DNA of 15,016 nt from Funneliformis mosseae. Lineage: Eukaryota; Glomeromycota; Glomeromycetes; Glomerales; Glomeraceae. Positions 1-8,846 of the stretch are shown one piece after another. The position numbers and the translations under genes were made by a program. The notes beneath the pieces were generated by a model that was not told where the DNA came from, made no database searches, and was given only the letters and a program-made list of their open reading frames with translations. The DNA is taken from positions 1-15,016 of the forward strand of contig CAJVPP010002393.1 in assembly GCA_910592005.1 (NCBI GenBank), in the 5' to 3' direction. The stretch's first letter is position 1; every line of letters starts with the position of its first letter.

Positions 1-499
1 TAGAAAAAAAAATATTATAATATTAGATGTGATAGCTGAGCCTATCTTTTATAAACCCAAATCCGCCAATATTTCTTAAGGTATAATTGCCCTATATTGT
101 TCCAATGCAGATAAATATGCTGGGATTCAACAATCCCCAATTGACCATGTTGTTATCCGATCATTTAATATTCATCTCTTGGAATCAAGTGAGTTGATAC
201 TCCTTTTTGTCTGGTGGATTATATATGGAACGAAACATTCACATCACAAGAAATTTGCAGTTTAGGGTTCATCTTCTGCTCCTTCTAGAATACAACGCTC
301 ATAAATATCAATAGTTAGCTCTTTTTTGATGAGAGATTTTTTGAGACCCTTTGCCTTCTATACATTTTTATACTCATCTTCAGTTTCCAATGCATAAGAC
401 TTTGATTAGTTTTCAGCATATCTTAACGCCTGAGTTTCTGCAAATTCATCTTTTCACTTACTGATTACTTTCTTATTTTTTAGCTCCCGTGTTCCATCA

Positions 500-1800
500 G
501 GAAGATCTATCTATTGTCCTGGTGGAAGTTTTTCTAGAAGTGGATGGTCTTCAGGATAGTCACTAAAATCATAGAGCTCTGCATCTTCAACCATATCAGC
601 ATAGACGTCTTCTGTCTCAATTTCAATAATTAGTGAGTCCGTATCAGTATAGCATAATTTGGTTCGATCCCCATACTTGCGCTTGATATGGTTATACCAG
701 AAATCATATATGTAATACTTACTAAGATCTAAAATTGAAGCCCTGACATAGATTGGCTTATTTAGTACAACATTCGTCTGCTTTCGATGTACTGCTATAA
801 GATTGCTTCCATAAAATATTTTACGACCAACTAGTACCGGATCTGCCAACATTTTGCGCAGTCAATATTCTTCTCCTATTAGTCATACTAAATCAACCCG
901 TGTGCGACACTGGACATCCTCCATAGTTTTTCCGAATACAGCATTGTTCATTAATTTCCATAAATCTCTTTCGAAGGCATTTTTTGCGTCCTGACGTCAT
1001 TTGTAATTGGCTGAAATGTAAGGTTCTAGCCATGGAGCCTGATCGAATTCTAATACTCAATAAACATGCTTGAGCTCCATTTCTAGTTTGAAACATTGCT
1101 GGAGATTTTGGTAGTGGATAATATATTGGTCTTTAGTCTCTAATGTTACTACCAATTTTTCTGTCTCAGCGAATTTTCCACCACTCAGTTTATCAATTAG
1201 GTCATTATTTTGATATAAACTAAGCTCATTTCGCTTAACTATTTGACGTTCAGAGCAGAGTGGGTAGTCACTATGTGCTGGATGAAGATTTTCTGGATAT
1301 CTTAATTTTACTTCTCAAGCACTGCCTTGTTTTGCAGTTGGTGATATAGATCGTATATCTGGCAGTTTGTCTAGGTCAAGCCACCAGAATCCTCCTGTCG
1401 GTAAATATTGTGATATAGCCCATTCGTATAAATTATTCGCATCTAAATATAGGAGCCATTTATTTGTCTTATGTTTATTATAGCCTTTCATTCTAAGAAA
1501 ATTTGCTTTTGCTAAACGTTGTGGGACCATAGAATTTTCACTTCACATTCAGCATTAGACGAATTCGTGCATATCTTCTTGACCTTTATGGAATAATTCG
1601 AGCTTGACCTTAGTCATCTTTTTTGCCATATCAAATGCGAATGATGGTAATGTAATATAGTTCAAAGGATCTAATCTGAATACTTCCTTTATTGTCATTC
1701 GAAATCGCTGAATTGAGTCCGCTAATATTAAAATATCAGTTCTGAGATATAGATCTTGATAATCTCCAAATGTTTTACACTCTGCCTTCTCTCACACTGT
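500..1800 (-). other. Polymerase palm region of the pseudogene
   Basis: This stretch holds the family-B catalytic motifs in one continuous frame. Motif A is LDANNLYEWA at 1417-1446, where the family normally has Gly in place of Glu. Motif B is KLMNNAVFGK at 928-957. Motif C is YTDTDSL at 631-651, with both catalytic aspartates intact. Downstream, FSDYPEDHPLLEK and NKKVISK match the conserved C-terminal palm/thumb wording of this family. A cluster of three stops at 1543-1557 destroys the normally glycine-rich RGG turn. Confidence 0.85.
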
Positions 1801-2359
1801 CTGCGCATGATCATATTGCTTCTGACTAATAGTGTAAATCTTCTCATGTTTACAATCGTCGACCTCCTTTAAATTCGCTTTCTTACATTCTCCATTGCAC
1901 TTTTTACCCTTTATTTCATGCTTACATTTTTTACAGCCATTTTTACAATAATTTAGTCCGCCTAGCACTGTATTAAATTCTTTTCTTGATGGAAGCTCCA
2001 CCCTAGAGAAGCGCTCAGGATCATTTAATTCATATAGATACTCACTTTTTTGTGTGAGTAGTGGGAGTAAATTCTGAGGTATGCTCTGTGTCATTATCAG
2101 AAAACATTTAGCCAATTGCTCTGAAGTCTTTTCTTGACCATGCAAATTATTTGCTACTTTTTCTAATGAGGGAATTGGAATTGGATGGAATCTATGAATC
2201 TTATTTGACCAATTGTTATTGACTTATAGTTCTCCATATTGTCCGTAATTATTTCGATTTTGTCGTCACTAACTAGCCCCAATTCCCGTATTTCATGATG
2301 AAAGTCATAATGTTTTCTGCCAGGATATATTAATGGGATCTTAATTTTATCTGGCTTTA

Positions 2360-2690
2360 TTCAAAATTTAAGATTACAGCCACGATGTGCTGGACCACGA
2401 TACTTTCTGGTAAAATAGTCATGATCTCTAATCCTGTTGCCATTTATATCAGCTCAAAGACTCATTTTACATAAACAGTATTTGATTGCTTTTTTGAACG
2501 TATTTTTCTCTTCTATAGACAATCCTTCTGTATGATATATAGCCTCCGATAGGTTTCTTCTGTAGCTTCACACTTAATTTTAACACAACCATGATGAGCA
2601 TCGCCTATGAATTTTCTGGTTGAGTCGAAATATTTCACTTTATTATATCTGATCTCTTGTAGCTTTCCTTCACATATGTAGCATCTTATG
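2360..2690 (-). other. Two consecutive EndoVII-like zinc modules in the pseudogene
   Basis: The first module starts with CYICEGKL and ends TRKFIGDAHHGC. The second, about 70 codons later and after the 2515 frameshift, starts YCLCKMSL and ends TRKYRGPAHRGC. Both match the C-x2-C ... DH ... T-x-K-x-R-G-x-A-H-x-x-C plan of recombination endonuclease VII/HNH-like domains found beside this polymerase type. In the second module the first Cys position is Tyr (TGC/TGT to TAC, a G-to-A change) while RDHDYF keeps the Asp-His. In the first module the Asp-His pair is replaced by YF. So neither copy is complete as it stands. TGA codons lie at 2454-2456 and 2361-2363. Confidence 0.6.
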
Positions 2691-3105
2691 GCAGACTTAT
2701 GTATTCGCCAATCTCGCTCTGTCATTTTTATTTTTTCCAGATTACGTAACTTCGGCTTAATAATTTCCTCCAAGTCTTGTTGCATACTTTCCCATGATTC
2801 TGCAATTAAGTTTGGAGTTCGTCTTGCAATTTCTTTTGCTAGCTTCCCATCCGTTTGCATTAGAATATAACCATAACTATTAGGCTTCTGCTTTTACAGT
2901 TTAATGGTCTTTTCTTTGATATCATTTTTCTCTACTGGATCACTATCCGCTTCTAGATCCTTAACGAAATAAAATGGTATATTTTCCATTATCTTATAAT
3001 TTTTGAATTTCATATCCAATCCTTTATCAGGGAGGACTTCTCGTTGACCTGTATTAGGATTATTTCGTCTATGACAATTAAGCTCTATATATTTTTGGAG
3101 TGTAT

Positions 3106-3155
3106 CCATTCTTGAGAATGGAGCAATCATGCAGTGACAGCAGAAATATTTTCAT
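3106..3155 (-). other. Zinc-knuckle motif in the pseudogene, one ligand lost
   Basis: The reading is YFCCHC followed by FSRMDTLQKYIELNC. Related polymerases have a C-x2-C ... K-H-x3-C zinc motif here. The expected His is a Tyr, as a CAT-to-TAT change would give. A TGA at 3152-3154 sits immediately before the motif. Motif assignment is from family knowledge; the substitution is seen directly. Confidence 0.5.
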
Positions 3156-4029
3156 TCATGGTATTTATTCCAATTGCGCATGATCCTATTCCATCCATTT
3201 TCATCATTAATGAGACAGTAATGTGTATTTAACCCTTCTGGTATATCATTAATATTACAACGATCTTTGAGGTTTTCTTCTCCTTCAGTAAATAATATTA
3301 AATCCACCAAATGCTCTCTTTGATAATTATATTCTGATATGCGGAGTGAATCTAACATCCTAGTTTTCTGCTTTTTGTCATCTAGTTCTGGAGTGGGGTA
3401 AAATACATTTACTGCATATGATGGATTTTTCTCTTCAAATGTGTCTATATCACGCAATATTACAGGGAAATCTATACTGGAGAAATCTAGTATATTGTCA
3501 AACCTTTATAATCTACTGATATCATGAAGATTTCTTGCTTTGCGCTCTTCTTTTCTGGCTTCTTCACTAGCTAAGGAGGCCTTCATGCAGGCTTTGAAAC
3601 ATCTTTCATCCATATTTTGTGGATTGATTATTCCTAACTGAGGTTTAGCCCAAATTTTTGGTAATGCAAAATGTGATCTATCTTAGAGTGGCTGGTACGC
3701 ACTTATTTCAAAAAATATTTTTTTTCCATATTCATAAATCTAACCCAAATGTTGATTACGTTCCATTTTATCGATTTTATCTAAGATTTCATAGTATTGT
3801 CATGAGACTGTTTGGTCTATTCTATCCTGGTGAATAATATCCAAGATTTCACTTGAAAATGCTATGTCTTGATCAGTTCTATGTCCGAAATATCCTGTTT
3901 GTATAATCTGATACATATGAGCGATAATGACTATTTTTACTTTAATGCCACCTAAATGTGTTAATTTCCTTCTATAAATATCACTAATTTGATCTTCAAT
4001 ATCCTCGAACGTGGCTAAGGATCTTCTTG

Positions 4030-4353
4030 ATATAGATAAGTTTCTGGAATAATAGCGAGATAATTGACACATAAACCTTGATCAGAAATTCTTCTAGTTT
4101 CTACTAACCTTTTTGGAGTTGGATCTTCTATTCTTCAAAATATTATTTTGTCTTCTTCAGGTTCGGACTCGTTATCAGATTTAAATTCAGAATCTGATGT
4201 ATCTCCCTCATCAGCGGTCTCATAGTCGCTGTCCCCATTTGAATCTACCTCTTTTTCAGGAGGCTCAGGTAACTCAGGTGGTATCGGGTCTCCCCAAAAG
4301 TTTCTAAATAATCATCTTAATGCACTGGTGATACTACCTAGTATTCCGCTCAT
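4030..4353 (-). pseudogene. Acidic N-terminal segment of the polymerase pseudogene
   Basis: The segment opens with ATG at 4353 (MSGILGSITSALR) and then a TGA at 4312-4314. A proline stretch (PIPPELPEPPEK) leads into a strongly acidic, Ser/Asp/Glu-rich stretch at about 4150-4260, probably disordered. A second TGA lies at 4135-4137 in KIIF-stop-RIEDPTP. The frame is lost near 4020-4060; downstream the reading continues in the next frame as LATFEDIEDQISDIYRRK. I chose this ATG because no in-frame coding trace is visible above it and a short intergenic gap follows. Function of this segment is unknown. Confidence 0.6.
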
Positions 4354-4470
4354 TTTTTCTCAAAGAGTATATATGGTTACAAAAAGTTTAAAATGAAAAT
4401 TAATTTATTCAGATAATTAGAGTTACATATTTATTCAAAAAGAAAAGACTATTGGAATGGGATTTTATAA
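4354..4470. promoter_or_regulatory. Divergent intergenic region
   Basis: These 117 bases separate the polymerase ATG (minus, 4353) from the small plus-strand ORF start (4471). They contain TATATAT at 4368-4374 and TTTATAA directly before 4471. The head-to-head layout suggests a shared promoter. That is inference; no specific transcription-factor site is recognisable. Confidence 0.3.
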
Positions 4471-4677
4471 ATGTCCATATATTCTTAGGACTGGAGAAGT
4501 ATGCAATGGGGGTGCGATCAGTCAGAAGAGTATAAAGTCCATTGGAAATCTCCTAGACGAATTCCATATATAAAATGCAAAAAATTGACTTCTTCTATTT
4601 ATAGTACTTATAGGAAACATACAGGTAAATATCGCATTCGAGATTTTTATCAGCGTCAAAAGCTTGTGAAAATTTAG
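4471..4677 (+). pseudogene. Small basic ORF, divergent from the polymerase, one internal TAG
   Basis: This frame has an ATG at 4471, a single in-frame TAG at 4486-4488 (codon 6), then 62 open codons to TAG at 4675-4677. The product is short and basic, rich in Lys, Arg, Tyr and Trp (for example QSEEYKVHWKSPRRIPYIK and YRKHTGKYRIRDFYQRQK). I do not recognise it. The TAG is one C-to-T step from a Gln codon, the same pattern seen in the polymerase. A second ATG at 4501 after the TAG would still give a 58-residue product, so a shorter gene may be intact. An antisense 65-codon ORF (4522-4719) overlaps it; I prefer the plus frame for its mixed, charged composition. The head-to-head placement suggests it belongs to the same element. 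Confidence 0.4.
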
Positions 4678-4782
4678 GCTAGTAACGGCTAGTGACAGGA
4701 ATACAATATATATGATCATTTATATCACTTGATTTTTTTCATGTTTTGGATATATCTCCGCTTTGCTTTGCAACTATGCGAT

Positions 4783-4958
4783 CATATCTTATATATGCTT
4801 CGCTTCACTCCGCAGAATGTGAACACTATTTGTTTTTATATCTTATGTACATACTCCGCACCTTCAGTGCTCCACAGAATGTGAACACTATTTGTTTTCA
4901 TATCTTATATACATGTCCCACACCTTTGGTGCTCTGCAGAGTGTGAACACTATTTGCC
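4783..4958. repeat. 62-bp tandem repeat, about 2.9 copies
   Basis: The segment GAACACTATTTG recurs at 4821, 4883 and 4945, exactly 62 bp apart, and the upstream ATATCTTA block recurs at 4785, 4839 and 4901. The first copy is 8 bp shorter between the two blocks. Copies differ by scattered substitutions. A 66-codon ORF across the array is simply the repeat read in one frame. Confidence 0.9.
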
Positions 4959-5023
4959 CACTTATTGGCACTTATATTTGCCTCATATAATAGCATACAT
5001 TAAATAAGATAGCATATAGGTCA

Positions 5024-5087
5024 GGAATAATAGCATTCATATTCGCTTCGCTCTAAAGGGCTTTGCTCATATTCCTGCTATTATCCC
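5024..5087. repeat. Imperfect inverted repeat
   Basis: GGAATAATAGCA (5024-5035) is matched by TGCTATTATCCC (5076-5087), 11 of 12 positions complementary. The 40-base spacer holds CATATTC repeats and TAAAGGGCTTT. The same TAAAGGGCTTT recurs 66 bp later at 5120-5130, close to the 62-bp spacing of the neighbouring array, so this may be an older part of the same array. Confidence 0.6.
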
Positions 5088-5445
5088 TCCCATTAAATGT
5101 GTATTTATAGGCGTCACCTTAAAGGGCTTTATCTACTCATACTTATTCTCCTATATTGAACGTGCATTCGTCGTCGCTCTGCTCCTCCATATGCTTGTTC
5201 TCTCTTGCTATCTAAGCAGTATGCTAATGGAAGGCAATTTGATTAAAATATATGCGAAAAACTTATGTTATTCAGGATGAGAACTAAAAAGGTTTCAGAC
5301 TTGATTGTGCCAAAATGGGTATTTATTTTTACATATAGGAAGCAAATGTTTACAGAGCGAATACCAATCAAGAAAGCAAATTGATTACCTTAAGATCACA
5401 TGTATAATAATAATGGGTTTACGCTATGTGTTAAATTTTTGATAC
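5088..5445. other. Non-coding stretch, nothing recognised
   Basis: It begins in GC-richer sequence with TAAAGGGCTTT at 5120-5130 and a CGTCGTCGCTCTGCTCC patch near 5170-5190, then grades into AT-rich DNA by about 5300. I see no open frame worth naming and no RNA gene. Confidence 0.5.
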
Positions 5446-5492
5446 CCAGAATAACCTTCTGGATACATTTGGGCTTTTTATGCCAAAAAGCC
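5446..5492. other. Two adjacent perfect hairpins
   Basis: CCAGAA-TAACC-TTCTGG (5446-5462) has a 6-bp stem and 5-base loop. GGCTTTTT-ATGCC-AAAAAGCC (5472-5492) has an 8-bp stem and 5-base loop. They are 9 bases apart and stand out in an AT-rich background. No flanking gene explains them. Confidence 0.65.
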
Positions 5493-5785
5493 TATTATCA
5501 TACTACTCAAGTGTCATCAATTAATAGTATATTTATTTATTACATATTATAATAATTTTTTGATTAACTAGCAAATATCACCAATAGACAATTAATAGCA
5601 GTTTAATTAAGTAATAATAAAAGCAATTCAAAAGTTTATAGTTAAGATAGCAAAAAAGTCTATTATTAATAAAAAGAATAACCTAATTTGCTAAAAAAAA
5701 AAGAGCTAAAAAAGCTATAATTCTAAATTTTCAGGTAAATTCTAAATCATTTAAGTATTACAGATCAAATAATATTAAATCAAGA

Positions 5786-5843
5786 CTCATTTAAATCATT
5801 ATAGGTTATCTTATAATAACCTAAATGAGCCTATTTTTTTTTT
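5786..5843. other. Bulged stem-loop followed by a T run
   Basis: CTCATTT (5786-5792) pairs with AAATGAG (5823-5829), and AGGTTAT (5803-5809) with ATAACCT (5816-5822), with a 10-base insert on the left arm and a 6-base loop. Ten T residues follow at 5834-5843. The shape resembles a terminator, but in a eukaryote an old foldback element is likelier. Confidence 0.5.
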
Positions 5844-6476
5844 ATTTAATAGTAATACGATACTCAATTACAAATACAATCTTGGCTTAATTTATATTTA
5901 TTATAGTTATCAATCAGTTATCTTCAATCAAATAGCAATAAGTTACCTTATTATTATCTAGTATTTTCTTTATATTTACATATTTTTAGTATGTCAATTG
6001 ATATTATTATAATAATTATTTTTTTTCTTATGTGTTTTTGGTATTGATATTATTTTAATAATTTGTATCAATATATTATAATTTATATATTAACTGATTG
6101 AAAATATAGCAATAATTCATTTATTTTAATTGATATCATATTATTATATTTTATATTAATTAGGTACTACCTGATAATGACATATAAATTAAATTTTAAT
6201 GTAAGATTTAACTGATTTATTAATAATATATAATTATTTAAATTGTTTTATATATCATATTATTAAATTTCATAAATATAACTGTTAATAATACCCATTA
6301 TAATTAATTGATACAAATATAAGCTAGTATTAGCCAAAGAATAAAAAAGAAAATAAATAATTCTATAGAATATATCAGGTTATATAAAAAAAAATATAAA
6401 TACATTATAAAAACAGATATAATTAAGATTTTTGCTAATACCATGCTTATTTACATACTTATTTGTCTCACTTATT
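5844..6476. other. AT-rich non-coding stretch
   Basis: This is about 80% or more A+T by eye, with many TAATA/ATTAT runs. Stops are frequent in every frame. I see no gene, RNA or clear repeat. Confidence 0.6.
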
Positions 6477-6749
6477 TTAATTTTCTTCATCAGTTAACAC
6501 ATCTTCAAGTTCACATGGTTTAAAATTTTGTTTTTGTTTTTGAATATTAGTAAGAAATTCATCCAATTTATATTCATCTTTATTGCTATTATCATATTTT
6601 GAAGTAGCATTCTTGATAATAGCTTTTATTAATTTATGATACCCTGATTTAGTTCATCATGATATATTTGAGAAAGCATTTGTTTTAAAAAGATAGTCTC
6701 AATGAATACGTATGTCCTTCTATCTAGTTTTGCTGATAGAATATAGCAT
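6477..6749 (-). pseudogene. Possible decayed small coding tract, unknown function
   Basis: On the minus strand an open run of 58 codons ends at TAA 6477-6479 with an acidic tail (CELEDVLTDEEN) after a Lys/Asn/Gln-rich stretch. Extending upstream in the same frame to an ATG at 6747-6749 meets TGA-TGA at 6654-6659 and two further stops (one TGA, one TAG). The TGAs fall in aromatic surroundings (RIH-stop-DYLFKTNAF, SNIS-stop-stop-TKSGYHK). The tail is GC-richer than its surroundings. At this AT content a 58-codon open run can occur by chance, and other frames over 6660-6775 are also open, so this is tentative. I do not recognise a family. Confidence 0.25.
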
Positions 6750-8255
6750 CTAAATAGTTTCTTAAAAATATGCATAACTTAAAATATAAAATGAATCAGT
6801 ATTATATAATTTGAAAAAATATTTTAACTTATACTTATAGTATTACTTTTCTAACTCAAATCTTATACTATAATATAATTCTCTATTAATTCTTCTGATT
6901 TTGATTTTTCTGATTCCTCTAGGCTATAGTAAGCATTCTTCTTGAATCAAGTTCAGATTATTAAAACTTTGAAATAATCAGATTTTCAATTTTTCGTAAA
7001 TGCTAATTATATTAGATTTTTTATTCATTTCTATTAAAATAGATATGAATATTTAGTTAGATATATAATTAGTGAGCTGATTAATATAATAAGTATATTA
7101 TCTCATTTTTTTTGAAGTTTATATATAAACATTTAGCTTCTTTTATCTATTTTGCTTTATTCTTCATTTTTTTTAGCATCTCTTTCTTTTAATATTGGAG
7201 TCATTAGTAGATCATTTTGTAAAGAATATTCTTATTAATTAAATATATTTTGAGATTTAATACCTTTAGTAAAGCCAGTATTATTGAAGTTATTACTGAT
7301 TTCTTTTAAGACATAAAGGTTTCATTAATGTTTAACTGAATATTTTCTGGAATTCGTTAAATATTTTAAAAAAAATTCTGCTAAATAATTTAAATAATTA
7401 TTAATATTAATTGGTAAATCTGTAAATAAAAAATAAAACAAAATGAAATAATTTATTTACATGCAAATTATCACATAGATCTTTTAATAAATTTATTGAA
7501 TAAAGATATTTCATCTCCTGAATATATTTGAGTTATCATTTTTTAATTTATTATGTTCTTTAAAACTTAAATATGATGTCAATCATTGTCTTTTTCATTT
7601 ATTTTGCAACTTCTTGTTCTTATTCTTTTTATCAAATTTTTTTGTTTCATAATATAGATTATTTTAAAACTTAGATAAACTCAATATATCATATTCTTTA
7701 AATATCCTGTAGGTGACTGACTTTTTACTAATTAGCTTACTTGTCATAAACAGTTTACTTATTTTTATTTTATCAAATATTTAATAGTTGATATTTAATG
7801 AAATTAAATTCTCTTAGTTTATTTGCTTTTGTTTTCCTTTTACAGTCTGTTTTAAGTATTTTTATTAAATATTTAAGTTGCTCTTATTCAACAATAAATT
7901 TTTTAAAATAGTAAAAAACAGTATTAATCACATTTTTAAGTGGTTGCATTATCATATAACATTATTATATAGGAATAAAACTTATTGATTTTAATGTATG
8001 TATTTTTGTGATGCTTTTTTTAACTGCTGCTGTTTATTCTAGATCTGATGTTAAAAGAATTTTTCCATTTTTGTGAATCTAAGAATGATAAAAAGCTTTT
8101 TTTTGTACATTTAAACTTTTAGTTCTTTGATATTAAGTGATTTAAGAATAAAAACTAGATTTTCAATCATGGTCAGCTTAGAATTGGCCTTAATTGGAAG
8201 TAATATATATATTTTATTTAATATTTATAAATATCTTTATTAAATTTGCTGGAAT
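6750..8255. other. AT-rich stretch with only faint minus-strand coding traces
   Basis: Short minus-strand runs have protein-like composition: KKNAYYSLEESEKSKSEEL near 6870-6950, SLQNDLLMTPILKERDAKK near 7160-7225, and a Lys/Ile/Leu-rich run near 8110-8200. They lie in different frames, and stop density along them is near what chance gives at this base composition. I do not call a gene. A degraded element gene is possible. Confidence 0.3.
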
Positions 8256-8400
8256 ATATATTGCATATGTTGTCACTATGGAATTCTTCAACTCGAGGTA
8301 GTCACGTTATCAAGTCTCTACTCGAAATTTCTTAACTATGGTTTACTGTAGTTAAGACATTAGGATCCGCCTAACTCTTAACTTTACCAAATCTACACGT
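8256..8400. repeat. Dispersed repeat, copy 1
   Basis: This segment aligns along its length with 11031-11180 in the same orientation. The best core (8302-8322) is identical over 21 bases to 11084-11104 and includes CACGTTATCAAGTCTCTACT. Most differences look like C/T or G/A changes. No terminal repeat, target duplication or tRNA-like box is convincing, so the class (SINE, solo LTR fragment or other) is open. Confidence 0.75.
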
Positions 8401-8690
8401 TGAACTTAAATGAATCTATTAAGTATGAAGACTTGAAAGACGAGATTATGAACAATTTTAATTAAAGAATTTAGATGACGAACTCAATTACAAATAATGT
8501 GTAAGAATCACATCAGACTATATAAAGATACGAAGAGGCAGAAAGATATAAATTTTAAATTGATTCCTTTATTAATATTGAAACTCGTATTTACAAAAAA
8601 ATTTACAAATCTGTAAAAAAGTTAATTTACAACATAAGCAAAAAGTCTATCTATTTATACAAAATTTCTTTTGTCACAGCTAACTAATTA
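8401..8690 (+). other. Weak plus-strand coding-like tract
   Basis: Directly after the repeat, one plus frame reads SIKYEDLKDEIMNNFN, then MTNSITNNV, ESHQTI and RYEEAERYKF, separated by TAA or TAG codons only, and a further open run reaches TAA near 8686. The charged composition is unlike random AT-rich DNA. The stop count is not clearly below chance. I recognise no family. Confidence 0.2.
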
Positions 8691-8756
8691 ATATGCTATA
8701 AATTAACTAATTTAGCAAAATAAACTATAAGTAAAATAAATACATTGAGAATACGT

Positions 8757-8800
8757 AAAATAATAAAAATATAAAATAAAATAAAAATAATAATAAAATT
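8757..8800. repeat. A-rich simple repeat
   Basis: A run of TAAAA/ATAA units, purely A and T, lies between the tract above and the helicase relic. It is ordinary low-complexity DNA. Confidence 0.7.
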
Positions 8801-8846
8801 TAGAATATTAAAAATACGTATAACACCAAATATTCTTAGACTTCAT

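Larger units (their letters stand above)
1..4353 (-). pseudogene. Decayed protein-primed family-B DNA polymerase (Maverick/Polinton-like)
   Basis: The intact family copies DNA and carries DNA_pol_B_2 plus zinc domains; elements use it for self-replication. Seen here on the minus strand, in order: ATG at 4353, acidic N-terminus, zinc knuckle near 3120-3150, two EndoVII-like modules at 2360-2690, TPR/exonuclease-type DLYLRTDILILAD near 1720-1750, palm motif LDANNLYEWA (1417-1446), LMNNAVFGK (928-954) and the catalytic YTDTDSL (631-651). The frame changes near 4030, 2515 and 2170. About 29 stops interrupt it (18 TGA, 8 TAA, 3 TAG), 19 of them in a single unshifted frame from about 2170 to the left edge. 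The C-terminus is not delimited. About 1,450 codons are visible, a plausible full length for a fused polymerase of this kind. Assignment to the polymerase family is firm; Maverick/Polinton versus another polymerase-bearing element is inferred, since no capsid, integrase or terminal repeat is visible. Confidence 0.9.

Noticed and set aside
893..1096. 67-codon minus-strand ORF
   Set aside because: It overlaps the polymerase palm motif B region in a different frame; the polymerase frame there has clear family motifs, so this is a shadow.
2688..2870. 60-codon plus-strand ORF
   Set aside because: Antisense shadow of the polymerase segment before the first EndoVII-like module.
49..4314. A genetic code with all three stops reassigned (TAA/TAG=Gln, TGA=Trp), making the polymerase intact
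   Set aside because: There are three frameshifts, TGA also appears at conserved Arg positions, glycines and zinc ligands are damaged nearby, and ordinary CAA/CAG/TGG codons are plentiful. Decay explains more. A UGA=Trp ancestry alone is kept as an open finding.
4522..4719. 65-codon hydrophobic minus-strand ORF
   Set aside because: It is antisense to the small basic plus-strand frame, which has the more protein-like composition. It cannot be fully excluded as a small membrane protein.
4746..4946. 66-codon plus-strand ORF
   Set aside because: It is a translation of the 62-bp tandem repeat.
5786..5843. Bacterial rho-independent terminator
   Set aside because: The window is eukaryotic in character and no gene ends next to the hairpin.
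8256..8400. tRNA-derived SINE (A and B boxes) in the dispersed repeat
   Set aside because: The reverse strand has loosely box-like words, but key positions of the B box do not match in either copy.
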